Shown: piece by piece, positions 42,215 to 50,795 of the stretch
Layout: each line of letters begins with the position of its first letter
Position numbering within the stretch: the first letter of the stretch is position 1
Assembly: GCA_025358305.1 (NCBI GenBank)
Contig: JANYJZ010000013.1
Span: forward strand, 89,431-153,430
Direction of reading: 5' to 3'
Length of the DNA stretch: 64,000 bases
Origin: Ignavibacteriota bacterium
GTDB lineage: Bacteria > Bacteroidota > Ignavibacteria > UBA10030 > SZUA-254
Position numbers and translations under genes: made by a program
Notes under the pieces: model-generated
What the model saw: only the letters and a program-made list of their open reading frames with translations
What the model was told of the DNA's origin: nothing
Databases searched by the model: none

Positions 42215-44125
42215 CTAACGTCTCAAGTGGACCATCAAGACGGACACATCCGAGGCGACGACGCCGCTGATCCTCGACGCCTGTCCGATGGAGCGGGGGC
42301 GGACCCGGGAGAGCTTCTCTTTCCCTTCGGAGGAGAGCGACCGGACCTCTTCGAAGTTGAACTCTTCGGGGATCGTCATCGACTCGAACTTCTTGAAGTT
42401 GTCGATCTCCTGTTCCTGGCGCACGATGTAGCCGCGGTACTTCAGTTCGATCTCGATCTGTTCGATGATCTCTTTGCGGAGCTTCTCGGGCGTTCCGTGC
42501 ATGAGGCGCACGACGAACTCCTCCGATGAGATGCCGTCGACGGTGAGTACGTCGCCCAAGAGGACGCCGGGTCTTTTCACGAGCTCCGAGAGACGCTCCT
42601 TCTGGAGCGTCTTCGCGACCCCGCGCGACTCCAGGTACGCGTTCATCGGCGCGAGCGACGCCGAGACGTTGTCGAGAAAGCGCAGGCCTTCGCGTATCAT
42701 CTCTTCCTTCGCATCGAGGCGTGCAAGCATTGCATCCGGGACGAGCCCGAGCGCGTGACCGTGCCGCATGAGTCTACGGTCGGCGTTATCCTGGCGCAGG
42801 AGGAGCCTGTACTCCGCGCGCGAGGTAAACATCCGGTAGGGCTCGTCGGTGCTTTTGTTGATGAGATCGTCGATGAGAACGCCGATATAGGCCTCTGAAC
42901 GGTCTAATACGAGGGGTTCTTTCCGTTGCACCTTCCTGGCGGCGTTGATGCCCGCCATCAGGCCCTGTGCGGCGGCCTCCTCATACCCGGAGGTGCCGCA
43001 GATCTGGCCGGCAAAAAAGAGCCCGTCGACGAGCTTTGTTTCCATCGACGGCCGCAGCTGTTCGGGCGGGAAGTAGTCATATTCGACGGCATATCCGGGG
43101 CGGATCATCGTCACGTTCTCGAGTCCTTCGATTGACCGGAGCCCTTCGAACTGGACCTCTTCCGGGAGGCTCGTTGAGAAGCCGTTGACGTAGACGATGC
43201 TCGTCGTGTATCCTTCGGGTTCGAGAAAGATCTGGTGTCGCGGCTTATCGGCGAAGCGCACGATCTTGTCTTCGATCGAAGGACAGTAGCGCGGGCCGAC
43301 CGCGCTGATCCTCCCGGTGAACATTGGGGAACGATCGAACCCTTTCTGCAGTATCGCGTGCGTCCGTTCGTTCGTGTGCGTCAAGTACATCGGCACCATC
43401 GCGTTTATGATCTTCTCCGTGCTGAACGAAAACGGGGTCGGGTCTTCTTCTCCCGGCTGCTCTTCGGTTCTTGCAAGATCGATCGACCGCAAGTCGACTC
43501 GCGGCGGGGTGCCAGTCTTCAGCCGGCCGCTCTTAAAACCAATATTTTCAAGACTTTCAGTTATACCCAGTGAGGGGTTTTCATCGAACCTCCCACCAGG
43601 TCTGTTCGACATACCGGTATGAAGCAGTCCTCTGAGGAACGTACCGGCACATAGAACGAGTGCATTGCACTGGATGAGCTCCCCGGATCCCGTCACGATG
43701 CCCTGGATTCGCACATTCCCAAACTCTTTATTATCAAGTACTTGTATGCTTTTTACTGACTCTTCGAGTATCGCAAGGCCTGCCTGTACCTCGACTACTC
43801 TCGCCGCCTCCAAGGAGTAGAGCTCCCTGTCGTTCTGAGATCTGGGGGACCAGACCGCGGGCCCTTTCGACCTGTTGAGCATCTTGAAGTTGATCCCCGT
43901 CTTGTCGGCGATCCTCCCCATCTCCCCTCCAAGGGCATCGATTTCTCGTACCAGATGCCCCTTGGCCGTCCCGCCTATGGCAGGATTACATGACATTCTG
44001 CCAATGGCCTTTTTCGACATGGTTATCAGGAGTGTCGAGCAGCCCATGCGGGCGCTCGCCAGGGCGGCCTCAACACCGGCATGCCCAGCCCCGATAACCA
44101 CTATTTCATACGAAAGGGTACTCAT
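42215..44125 (-). CDS. mnmG: tRNA U34 carboxymethylaminomethyl-modification enzyme, FAD subunit
   Basis: 636 residues. FAD motif VVIGAGHAGVEAALASARMG, then NPAIGGTAKGHLVREIDALGGEMG, DKTGINFKMLNRSKGPAVWSPR, SGYEEAAAQGLMAGINAA and TSRAEYRLLLRQDNAD. With MnmE it installs the cmnm5 group at the wobble uridine of certain tRNAs. The first third of the gene uses codons such as AGG, ATA, CTG and GGG, unlike its last third, which matches the genome; see findings. Start 44125 is 18 bases after the mnmE stop. Confidence 0.96.
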   Translation of the reverse strand: MSTLSYEIVVIGAGHAGVEAALASARMGCSTLLITMSKKAIGRMSCNPAIGGTAKGHLVREIDALGGEMGRIADKTGINFKMLNRSKGPAVWSPRSQNDRELYSLEAARVVEVQAGLAILEESVKSIQVLDNKEFGNVRIQGIVTGSGELIQCNALVLCAGTFLRGLLHTGMSNRPGGRFDENPSLGITESLENIGFKSGRLKTGTPPRVDLRSIDLARTEEQPGEEDPTPFSFSTEKIINAMVPMYLTHTNERTHAILQKGFDRSPMFTGRISAVGPRYCPSIEDKIVRFADKPRHQIFLEPEGYTTSIVYVNGFSTSLPEEVQFEGLRSIEGLENVTMIRPGYAVEYDYFPPEQLRPSMETKLVDGLFFAGQICGTSGYEEAAAQGLMAGINAARKVQRKEPLVLDRSEAYIGVLIDDLINKSTDEPYRMFTSRAEYRLLLRQDNADRRLMRHGHALGLVPDAMLARLDAKEEMIREGLRFLDNVSASLAPMNAYLESRGVAKTLQKERLSELVKRPGVLLGDVLTVDGISSEEFVVRLMHGTPEKLRKEIIEQIEIELKYRGYIVRQEQEIDNFKKFESMTIPEEFNFEEVRSLSSEGKEKLSRVRPRSIGQASRISGVVASDVSVLMVHLRR

Positions 44126-44143
44126 TGTTTCACGTGGAACACT

Positions 44144-45547
44144 TTATTTCCCTATGCAGAAACTGGCAAAAACCCTATTCAAAATGTCGTCTGTGGTCGT
44201 ATTTCCAATGATTTCCCCGACATGCCGGAGCGCGGCCCTTAAGTCTACCGCAATGAATTCATTGCTTTGCCGGGCCTGGATGCTTGCCAACGCCCTGCAA
44301 AGCGCTTCCCTCGCCTCCAGAAGGCTGGCCTGGTGGCGGGCATTCGTAATGATGACGCTCTTCTCCTCCAAGTGGTAATCTCGGGAGAGACAAAGGTCAG
44401 ACAGGGTTTTGCGGAAGGAATCGATCCCCTTACCGCTTTTCGCCGAGACAGGTAGAATGGCCATCCCTCCGGACAAGTTGGTCAGATTTTCCCCAAGTTC
44501 TCCACCGATGAGGTCTATCTTGTTTGCTAGCAATAGGAAGGATTTACCTTGCGATGCCGCGGCAGCGCTGATCGACCGAACTCTCTCACCATCCTCAATG
44601 ATGTCCTTTCTTCCGGCGTCGAGAACATATGCAACGACGTCCGCATCTTCGATCTCTGCTTCCGTCCTCCTGATCCCTTCAACTTCTACCGGGTCAGTGG
44701 TCGCGCGAAGGCCGGCCGTATCTACGACACGAACATAATATCCTGAGAGGTGAACCGCTTCCTCAATGGTATCCCTTGTCGTTCCGGAGATCTCCGTAAC
44801 GATGGATCGTTCTTCATTGAGAAGGGAATTGAGCAAACTTGACTTCCCGACGTTGGGCCGGCCGATGAGGACGACCTTGATCCCATCTCTGACGACTTTC
44901 CCAACTTTATAAGAATCAATGAGTTGCGTAACATCAACTATCAGTTCTTGAATGATCTTCTCGGTAGTGCTTATTTCTATTAGACTTATGCCTTCTTCCG
45001 AGAAATCGAGCTCAAGCTCCAAGAGTCCACAGAGGCGCATGATGGCGTCCTTGATCTCGAGGAACTTGATCGAGTGGAGACCGCGCAATTGCTGGAGCGA
45101 TGCTTTGTGCGCGGAGTCTGAGCGCGCGTGAATGAGCTCCGCTACTGCCTCCGCTTGAGACAGATCGATCCTGCCATTGAGAAACGCTCTCTTGGTAAAT
45201 TCGCCCGGCTCGGCCGGACGGACGCCGCGGCGGATGAAGCTCTCGAGGATCTTGCGCGCGATGAAAACGGACCCATGACAGCTCACTTCCGCGACATCTT
45301 CCACGGTGTAGGAATGGGGTGCGCGGAACACGGTGACGACGACCTCATCGAGCATGTTCCCTTCATCGTCGAGAAGCTTTCCGACGTGGGCGGTGTGGCT
45401 TGCGGCAGTTGCGAGGCGTTGTTTCCCGTGGAACACTTCATCGACTTTCGTGATCGCCTCCTCGCCGCTGAGGCGCAAAACGGCGATTCCGCCCTCTCCA
45501 AGGGGGGTAACAATGGCAACGATGGTATCCGGGTGAAAAGGGGGCAT
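44144..45547 (-). CDS. mnmE: tRNA U34 modification GTPase
   Basis: 467 residues. N-terminal tetrahydrofolate-binding domain (IVAIVTPLGEGGIAVLRLSG), helical domain, G-domain with GRPNVGKSSLLNSLL, GTTRDTIEE, DTAGLR and NKIDLIG, and the C-terminal CIGK motif carrying the essential Cys. Partner of MnmG in tRNA wobble-uridine modification. Most of the gene after the N-terminal domain is AT-richer than its surroundings. Confidence 0.96.
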   Translation of the reverse strand: MPPFHPDTIVAIVTPLGEGGIAVLRLSGEEAITKVDEVFHGKQRLATAASHTAHVGKLLDDEGNMLDEVVVTVFRAPHSYTVEDVAEVSCHGSVFIARKILESFIRRGVRPAEPGEFTKRAFLNGRIDLSQAEAVAELIHARSDSAHKASLQQLRGLHSIKFLEIKDAIMRLCGLLELELDFSEEGISLIEISTTEKIIQELIVDVTQLIDSYKVGKVVRDGIKVVLIGRPNVGKSSLLNSLLNEERSIVTEISGTTRDTIEEAVHLSGYYVRVVDTAGLRATTDPVEVEGIRRTEAEIEDADVVAYVLDAGRKDIIEDGERVRSISAAAASQGKSFLLLANKIDLIGGELGENLTNLSGGMAILPVSAKSGKGIDSFRKTLSDLCLSRDYHLEEKSVIITNARHQASLLEAREALCRALASIQARQSNEFIAVDLRAALRHVGEIIGNTTTDDILNRVFASFCIGK

Positions 45548-45621
45548 GCGCGGAGAGAGAAATGTACAAGGAATAATTTAGAAAACTCCGGAGTGAAAAA
45601 CAACGCGAGGCGGCGGCCCGT

Positions 45622-45663
45622 AAAAAAGCCCCGCCCGGCTCTCTTGAGGGGCCGGGCGGGGCT
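45622..45663 (-). terminator. Strong intrinsic terminator after yidC
   Basis: On the minus strand a 13-bp perfect GC-rich stem (AGCCCCGCCCGGC paired with its complement, 45627-45663) with an 11-base loop is followed by TTTTTT. It ends the rpmH-rnpA-yidD-yidC unit 30 bases after the yidC stop and separates it from mnmE. Confidence 0.9.
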
Positions 45664-45692
45664 AAGACCGTGTCGCGCGAAAAAGGGGGGGC

Positions 45693-47492
45693 TTACTCTT
45701 TCAGCTTCGGCAAGTTCTTCGAGATCTTCGCGAAGATGCCGCCGCTCGACTTCTTCTCGTCGACCTTCTGGAGCGGTTCGCCTTTGTGCTGCTTGTTCAT
45801 CCAGGCCTGCTGCGCGATCGAGAGGATGTTGAACATGAAGTAGTAGAGGTTCAACCCCGCAGGGAAGCTGTTGAACAGGAGGGTCATCATGAGCGGCATC
45901 ATCCAGACCATCATCTTCTGGCGCGGGTCCTGGACCGACATCTTCTGCTGGACGAACATCGTCACACCCATGAGCATCGCCAGGCCGCTCAGTTTGTCGA
46001 TCCCGAAGATGGGGAGCTGGAACGGCAGGTGCGCGATGACGTCGGGCACGGAGAGGTCGTGGATCCACCACATGAAGGAGGCTTGGCGCAGTTCGATGGT
46101 CGAACTGAACACGGACCAGAGCGCGTACAGGATCGGCATCTGGAGGACGAGGGGCAGGCAGCCGCCGGCCGGATTCACCCCGTACTCCTTGTAGAGCCGC
46201 ATGACCTGCTGGTTCATCTTCTGCGGGTCCTCCTTGTACTTTTCCTTGATCTCGGTCATCATCGGCTGGAGGGCCTGCATCTTCCGCATGGACTGCATGC
46301 TCTTCTTCGTCAAGGGATAGAGCACGAGCTTCACGAGGAACGAGAACAAAATGAGTACGAACCCGTAGTTCGGGATGACCATGTGGAGCACTTTGAACGT
46401 CGGGATGATGACGTACTCGGAGATGGGCCGGATGACCCACGCATAGCCGAGGCTCATGATCTTGTCGAGCTCCACGTTGAAGCCCTTGATGACGCTGTAG
46501 TCGAGCGGGCCGAGGTAGACCTGGAAGTGGTCGGTCTCGACCTGCTTCCCGGTGTAGGGCATCTTCAGTGCGAGGTTGTAGCTTTCCTTGGCCCCCTTGT
46601 CGGGCATGTGGGCCTTGATCCCATCGAGTTCCGCCCCCTGGCTTTCCTTCTCGTGGGGGATGATCGCGACGACAAAGTACTTGTTCCGCATCGCCACCCA
46701 GGCGACGCGCCCCGAGATCGACTTGTGGATGCGCGTGTCAAAGTCGCTCGCGTCCGCTTCGGTGAGTTCGCCGCCGGCGTACGAGGCCGACTTCGCGTGG
46801 TTCGATTCGTCAACGCTGTTGTGCTCGTCATAGCGCAGCGGAGATTCCCAAACGATCTGGTACTCGAAGTTAGAGATGATGCTTTGCATCCCTTCGAAGC
46901 GGTAGTAGGCGTCGAAGGCGTACGTGTCGCCGTGGAAGACGAGCGTTTTGACGATGCGGCTTCCGGGCGCAACGGTGAGCGTGTACTCGACGACGACGGA
47001 ATCATGCTCTGCCAGCGTGACCGTTCGCTCGTCCTCGAAGGAGGATGCGAACGTCAGGTTTTTCGTGTTGATGACCTTGCCGTCCGCCGAGTAGAACAGG
47101 AGGCTGAAGTCGCCCCCGTCGGGCGGATCGAGGAAGTTCACCGGGTGCTGGTCCCACGTGAGGAACTTCTTCAGTTCCCAGGCGCGGATCCCGCCCCCTT
47201 TGGCCGTGAGCGTCGCGCGGTAGAGCCCGGTCTCGATCGTGAGCGTCTTTTTCGCCCCTCCCGAGAGCTGCGTGAAGAACTTGCCGAGCGTGTCCGACGG
47301 AGTCTGAGTCGTGGCGGCGGCCTGCTGCGGGGGAGGCGCTGAGGCTTGGCGCAGCGAATCGGCCACGCGGTGTCGCATCGCGGTCGAATCGGCCGCCGTC
47401 ATCGGCGGCGCCGGCGCCGGTGCGTTCATCGACATCCAGACCATGAGGACCAGCGCGATGAGGACAAAACCTATGATAGTGTTACGATCCAT
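45693..47492 (-). CDS. yidC: Membrane protein insertase
   Basis: 599 residues, the long Gram-negative form. N-terminal helix (TIIGFVLIALVLMVWMSM), a large periplasmic domain with low-complexity PAPAPP and QQAAAT linkers, then five core helices: VIPNYGFVLILFSFLVKLVLYPLTKKSMQSMRKMQ, NPAGGCLPLVLQMPILYALW, and FNSFPAGLNLYYFMFNILSIAQQ. It inserts proteins into the inner membrane with or without Sec. Conserved operon position after rpmH-rnpA-yidD. Confidence 0.95.
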   Translation of the reverse strand: MDRNTIIGFVLIALVLMVWMSMNAPAPAPPMTAADSTAMRHRVADSLRQASAPPPQQAAATTQTPSDTLGKFFTQLSGGAKKTLTIETGLYRATLTAKGGGIRAWELKKFLTWDQHPVNFLDPPDGGDFSLLFYSADGKVINTKNLTFASSFEDERTVTLAEHDSVVVEYTLTVAPGSRIVKTLVFHGDTYAFDAYYRFEGMQSIISNFEYQIVWESPLRYDEHNSVDESNHAKSASYAGGELTEADASDFDTRIHKSISGRVAWVAMRNKYFVVAIIPHEKESQGAELDGIKAHMPDKGAKESYNLALKMPYTGKQVETDHFQVYLGPLDYSVIKGFNVELDKIMSLGYAWVIRPISEYVIIPTFKVLHMVIPNYGFVLILFSFLVKLVLYPLTKKSMQSMRKMQALQPMMTEIKEKYKEDPQKMNQQVMRLYKEYGVNPAGGCLPLVLQMPILYALWSVFSSTIELRQASFMWWIHDLSVPDVIAHLPFQLPIFGIDKLSGLAMLMGVTMFVQQKMSVQDPRQKMMVWMMPLMMTLLFNSFPAGLNLYYFMFNILSIAQQAWMNKQHKGEPLQKVDEKKSSGGIFAKISKNLPKLKE

Positions 47493-47537
47493 GCATTCCT
47501 CGAAAATGTGTTCTGCTCAAAAATTGCGGGTGCGCGG

Positions 47538-47741
47538 CTACGGCACCGGGTCGAACCCTCCGGGATGGAAGGGGTGGCAGCGGAAGATCCTTTTCACAGA
47601 TAGGAAGAGCCCTTTCACCGTCCCGTACCGCTCGACGGCGTCAATGGCATAGTGCGAACAGGTGGGGTAGAACCTGCAGCTATTCTGGGGTAGGAACGGC
47701 GAGACGATGTTCTGATAGAGCCGGATGAGAAGAACAGCCAT
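47538..47741 (-). CDS. yidD: Membrane protein insertion efficiency factor
   Basis: 67 residues. [32 protein letters not shown] and [14 protein letters not shown] are the family hallmarks, including the conserved Cys residues. Amphipathic membrane-associated helper of YidC-dependent insertion. Starts 6 bases after rnpA. Confidence 0.95.
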   Translation of the reverse strand: MAVLLIRLYQNIVSPFLPQNSCRFYPTCSHYAIDAVERYGTVKGLFLSVKRIFRCHPFHPGGFDPVP

Positions 47742-47747
47742 GGGACC

Positions 47748-48146
47748 TTACGCCGAAAGTGTACCGCTGACCAACTGTAACAGATGTTTCATATCCTGCT
47801 CCACATCGTGATAGGAGGGGAGCCCCTCCAGAGAGCCCTTCTTGTGCGACAAGAGAAAAAGGATCGTCGCGCCGCGCTTGCGCTGCTCTTGGGTGAGGAG
47901 GTGCGCGTTGAGCCGGTATGATTCCCTGAGAAACCTCTTGATGCGGTTCCGGTCGACGGCCCGCTTCACGCTCTTCGGTACCGCGAACCCGACGATCACG
48001 CTCGGGGCAGCCGCCTTCGCGTCCGCGGTCGTTCGTACGACGAGACACCGGATGGCGGTCCCGGAAAATCTTTCACCACGTTTGAAGAGCAGATCGAAGC
48101 TCTTTCTTCCTCTGAGAACGTCCTTCTTACGAAGAGTGTGGCGCAC
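47748..48146 (-). CDS. rnpA: Ribonuclease P protein component
   Basis: 132 residues. LRKKDVLRGRKSFDLLFKRGERFSG at the start and the RNR-type motif AVDRNRIKRFLRESYR define RnpA. It binds RNase P RNA to process the 5' end of pre-tRNAs. Located 24 bases after rpmH. The RNase P RNA gene is not seen in this window. Confidence 0.95.
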   Translation of the reverse strand: MRHTLRKKDVLRGRKSFDLLFKRGERFSGTAIRCLVVRTTADAKAAAPSVIVGFAVPKSVKRAVDRNRIKRFLRESYRLNAHLLTQEQRKRGATILFLLSHKKGSLEGLPSYHDVEQDMKHLLQLVSGTLSA

Positions 48147-48170
48147 GACAGCATCAGCGGCGGCCGTGGG

Positions 48171-48317
48171 CTACTTCTCGTCGCTCACGGTGAGCTTGTG
48201 TCTCCCTTTGGCGCGGCGGCGGGCGAGGACCTTTCTGCCATCCTTGGTCTTCATGCGCTCGCGGAAACCATGCTTGTTCTTGCGCTTCCGGTTGCTCGGC
48301 TGGAACGTACGTTTCAT
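48171..48317 (-). CDS. rpmH: 50S ribosomal protein L34
   Basis: 48 residues read on the minus strand from ATG 48317: [20 protein letters not shown], then [28 protein letters not shown] and TAG at 48171. The sequence is canonical L34 and very basic. First gene of the rpmH-rnpA-yidD-yidC unit, divergent from dnaA, the classic organisation beside oriC. Confidence 0.97.
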   Translation of the reverse strand: MKRTFQPSNRKRKNKHGFRERMKTKDGRKVLARRRAKGRHKLTVSDEK

Positions 48318-48803
48318 GACGGGACTCCGATAGTATGGACAATCTCACAACGAAAAGAGGATTGTGCAGAACAATCCTCTTTTGTCGATCGTTTCGTGCT
48401 ATTAGGAAAAAGCGTAGCTAATATACGCAAACAGCCATATAAAACCAAACCATTTCCGACCTTTTACCATTTATTTTCCTTGCCACCAGCGGAAAATCTT
48501 CGTATCATGAACAGGGGGCAGTGCGATCCAGCCATGTGGATAACTTGTTGGCAGCTCGTCCTACCAGCGAAATCTCCACTCCAGCGGACCAAAATACGGT
48601 ACTTTTACTTAAAGCCAATTGTTAACAACCTGTCGTTAGGTGTTATCAGGACAGAACTCTTCTTCTGCTTTTTTGCGCGATTCGGGCATCTGTAATACCG
48701 TCCAAATCAGACTAATTTTGGGCATGTGTGCATGTTTGTGGACAACCTGTTGGCAACACGTGTCGATGTATTGTAAAACGCTGTTTTTATAAGACTTATT
48801 GAT
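48318..48803. other. oriC: Probable replication origin region, rpmH-dnaA side
   Basis: 486 non-coding bases at the strand switch between leftward rpmH and rightward dnaA. A perfect consensus DnaA box (TGTGGATAA, reverse of TTATCCACA) is at 48535-48543 and a one-mismatch box TGTGGACAA at 48737-48745; both are followed by a TTGTTGGC- or CTGTTGGC-type extension. TGTTAACAA at 48620-48628 followed by CCTGT is a third related copy. AT-rich stretches lie at 48400-48480 and 48770-48803. Confidence 0.75.
48353..48383. repeat. Perfect 13-bp inverted repeat in rpmH leader/origin region
   Basis: AAAAGAGGATTGT (48353-48365) and ACAATCCTCTTTT (48371-48383) are exact inverted copies around the loop GCAGA. 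It lies 36 bases before rpmH on the minus strand. It can fold in RNA of either strand and each arm ends in a short U-run, so it could be a bidirectional terminator, an attenuator of rpmH or an origin element. Confidence 0.7.
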
Positions 48804-50294
48804 ATGCATGATTCAAATCCGCCTCCCGGGCCAGATTCCTCTCTGAATCTGTTACGCCAGGATCATTCCGCCCTCCCGACACCCGGTTCCATCTGGGACG
48901 ACTGCCTGACGCACCTCAAAGGGAGGGTCAATCCCCAGAGCTATAAGACCTGGATCGAGCCGATTGTCCCGTCCCACCAAGAAGGATCGGTCTTCTTCCT
49001 CAAAGTGCCGAGCCAGTTCTTTTCGGAGTGGCTGGAGGAACATTACTTCTCTCTCATCAACGAGGTCCTGACGAAGTCGACCGGGAGCGAACTTGCCATC
49101 GAATACATCATCGCGACCGAAGACCGCGAACAGACCGAAGCCGTCGTCGAGGCCCACAAGGTCATGGAGCACGGCTCCGGCGACATCGCCGCCGCGGAGC
49201 TTCCCTTCGTCGACACGGCCCGGCGGAGCCGCGCGCCGGCCGTGACCATGCAGCCGCCCCTGACGCCGACGATCAACCCGCGCTACACGTTCGGCAATTA
49301 CATCAAAGGCGAGAGCAATCAGTTCGCCCGCGCGGCGGCGCTCGCCGTCGCGAACAACCCGAGCGGCACGTCGTTCAACCCGCTCGTCATCTACGGCGGC
49401 GTCGGACTCGGCAAGACGCACCTCGTGCACGCCATCGGCAACCACCTCCTCCAGTCCGGCACGGGAAAACGCGTGCTCTACATCTCGAGCGAGAAGTTCA
49501 CCGTCGATTTCGTCGAGGCGATCCAGCGCGACTCCGTCTCGGAGTTCTCCAACTTCTACCGGAGCGTCGACCTCCTCATCGTCGACGACATCCAGTTCCT
49601 CGCAGGCAAGGAGAAGACTCAGGACATCTTCTTCCACACGTTCAACACGCTCCACCACCTCGGCAAGCAGATCGTCCTGTCGTCCGACAAGCCGCCGAAG
49701 GAGCTCAAGGGCCTCAACGAGCGCCTCATCTCCCGATTCCAGTGGGGCCTGACGGCCGACATCCAGCCGCCGGACCTTGAGACGCGCATCGCTATCTTGC
49801 GGAAGAAGTCGAGCGACGACGGGATCGAGCTCTCGCACGACGTCGTTGATTTTATCGCGACGAACGTCACCTCGAATATCCGCGAGCTCGAAGGCTGCCT
49901 CATCAGCCTCTTGGCTCGGGCGTCGCTCGAGAGCCGGCCGATCGAACTCGGGCTCGCCCGCGACGTCGTCCGGTCGATCGTCGGCGAGGTCCGCACGCAC
50001 CTCACCATCGAGGAGATCCAGCGGGTCGTCTGCACGCACATGGGCATCCCGGAGGACCTCATCCGGGCGAAGACCCGGCGCCAGGAGATTGTGAATGCGA
50101 GGCAAATTGCGATGTATTTGGCGAAGGAGCTGACGAACTCTTCCCTGAAGACAATCGGGCTGCATTTCGGCGGGAGGGACCACAGCACGGTGATCCACGC
50201 CTACCAGACCGTCGAGGACGGCATGAAGGTCGACCCGAAGCAGAAGATCCTCGTCGACCAGCTGAAGTCGAAGCTCACCTTGAACATCCGGTAA
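48804..50294 (+). CDS. dnaA: Chromosomal replication initiator
   Basis: 496 residues. Domain I (about 28-110, WDDCLTHLKGRVNPQSYKTWIEPI), a linker domain II (about 110-160), AAA+ domain III starting NPRYTFGNYIKGESNQFARAAA with Walker A GGVGLGKTHL at 198-207 and Walker B LLIVDDIQFLAGKEKTQD, and domain IV with the DNA-binding signature GRDHSTVIHAY. It opens the origin by binding DnaA boxes such as those just upstream. ATG 48804 is preferred; ATG 48808 is out of frame. Confidence 0.97.
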   Translation: MHDSNPPPGPDSSLNLLRQDHSALPTPGSIWDDCLTHLKGRVNPQSYKTWIEPIVPSHQEGSVFFLKVPSQFFSEWLEEHYFSLINEVLTKSTGSELAIEYIIATEDREQTEAVVEAHKVMEHGSGDIAAAELPFVDTARRSRAPAVTMQPPLTPTINPRYTFGNYIKGESNQFARAAALAVANNPSGTSFNPLVIYGGVGLGKTHLVHAIGNHLLQSGTGKRVLYISSEKFTVDFVEAIQRDSVSEFSNFYRSVDLLIVDDIQFLAGKEKTQDIFFHTFNTLHHLGKQIVLSSDKPPKELKGLNERLISRFQWGLTADIQPPDLETRIAILRKKSSDDGIELSHDVVDFIATNVTSNIRELEGCLISLLARASLESRPIELGLARDVVRSIVGEVRTHLTIEEIQRVVCTHMGIPEDLIRAKTRRQEIVNARQIAMYLAKELTNSSLKTIGLHFGGRDHSTVIHAYQTVEDGMKVDPKQKILVDQLKSKLTLNIR

Positions 50295-50296
50295 CG

Positions 50297-50683
50297 ATGC
50301 CGACGAAGACGAACAGCTCTGCGGCGACCCCGGAGTTCAACTCCGTCTTCGCCTCGCTTCGCGAGATCCTCCGGCCGCACGCCGGCGCGCTGAAGGTGAG
50401 CGCCGACGAGACCGGCTACTACTGCCTCACGCGAGAGGCCTCTCCGAAGGCCGGAAAGTCCTTTCCGGTCGCATGGGTCCAGATCGGCAAGGCGTACGTC
50501 AGCTTTCACTTCATGCCCGTCTACATGTTCCCGAAGCTCCGCGCGAGCCTCTCGAAGAAGCTGCTGGCGCGCATGCAGGGAAAATCCTGCTTCAACTTCA
50601 CGAAGAACGACGACGCGCTCTTCGAGGAGCTCGGGCAGATGACCTCCCGGGGGCTCCTCATGAGCAAAGAGGCCGGATTCTAG
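50297..50683 (+). CDS. Small soluble protein of unknown function
   Basis: 128 residues from ATG 50297, 2 bases after dnaA, so likely translationally coupled. Composition is soluble alpha/beta: FNSVFASLREILRPHAGALKV, a strand-rich middle (FPVAWVQIGKAYVSFHFMPVYMF) and MQGKSCFNFTKNDDALFEELGQM near the end. It resembles short conserved proteins containing a SYVSFHLMPVY-like segment, but I cannot assign a function. It separates dnaA from dnaN. Confidence 0.8.
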   Translation: MPTKTNSSAATPEFNSVFASLREILRPHAGALKVSADETGYYCLTREASPKAGKSFPVAWVQIGKAYVSFHFMPVYMFPKLRASLSKKLLARMQGKSCFNFTKNDDALFEELGQMTSRGLLMSKEAGF

Positions 50684-50795
50684 CTCGCGGCCCTTTTCGC
50701 AGCGGGCGCACGATCGCCTTCGCTCGCTCGGCCCCGCCGCAACTATTGCTCCCACTATCCGTCTTACCGTGGATGGAACGACAACCCGGCCCTGC

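Noticed and set aside
45283..46440. Minus-strand frame spanning the yidC-mnmE boundary
   Set aside because: It is out of frame with both yidC and mnmE and runs through the strong terminator.
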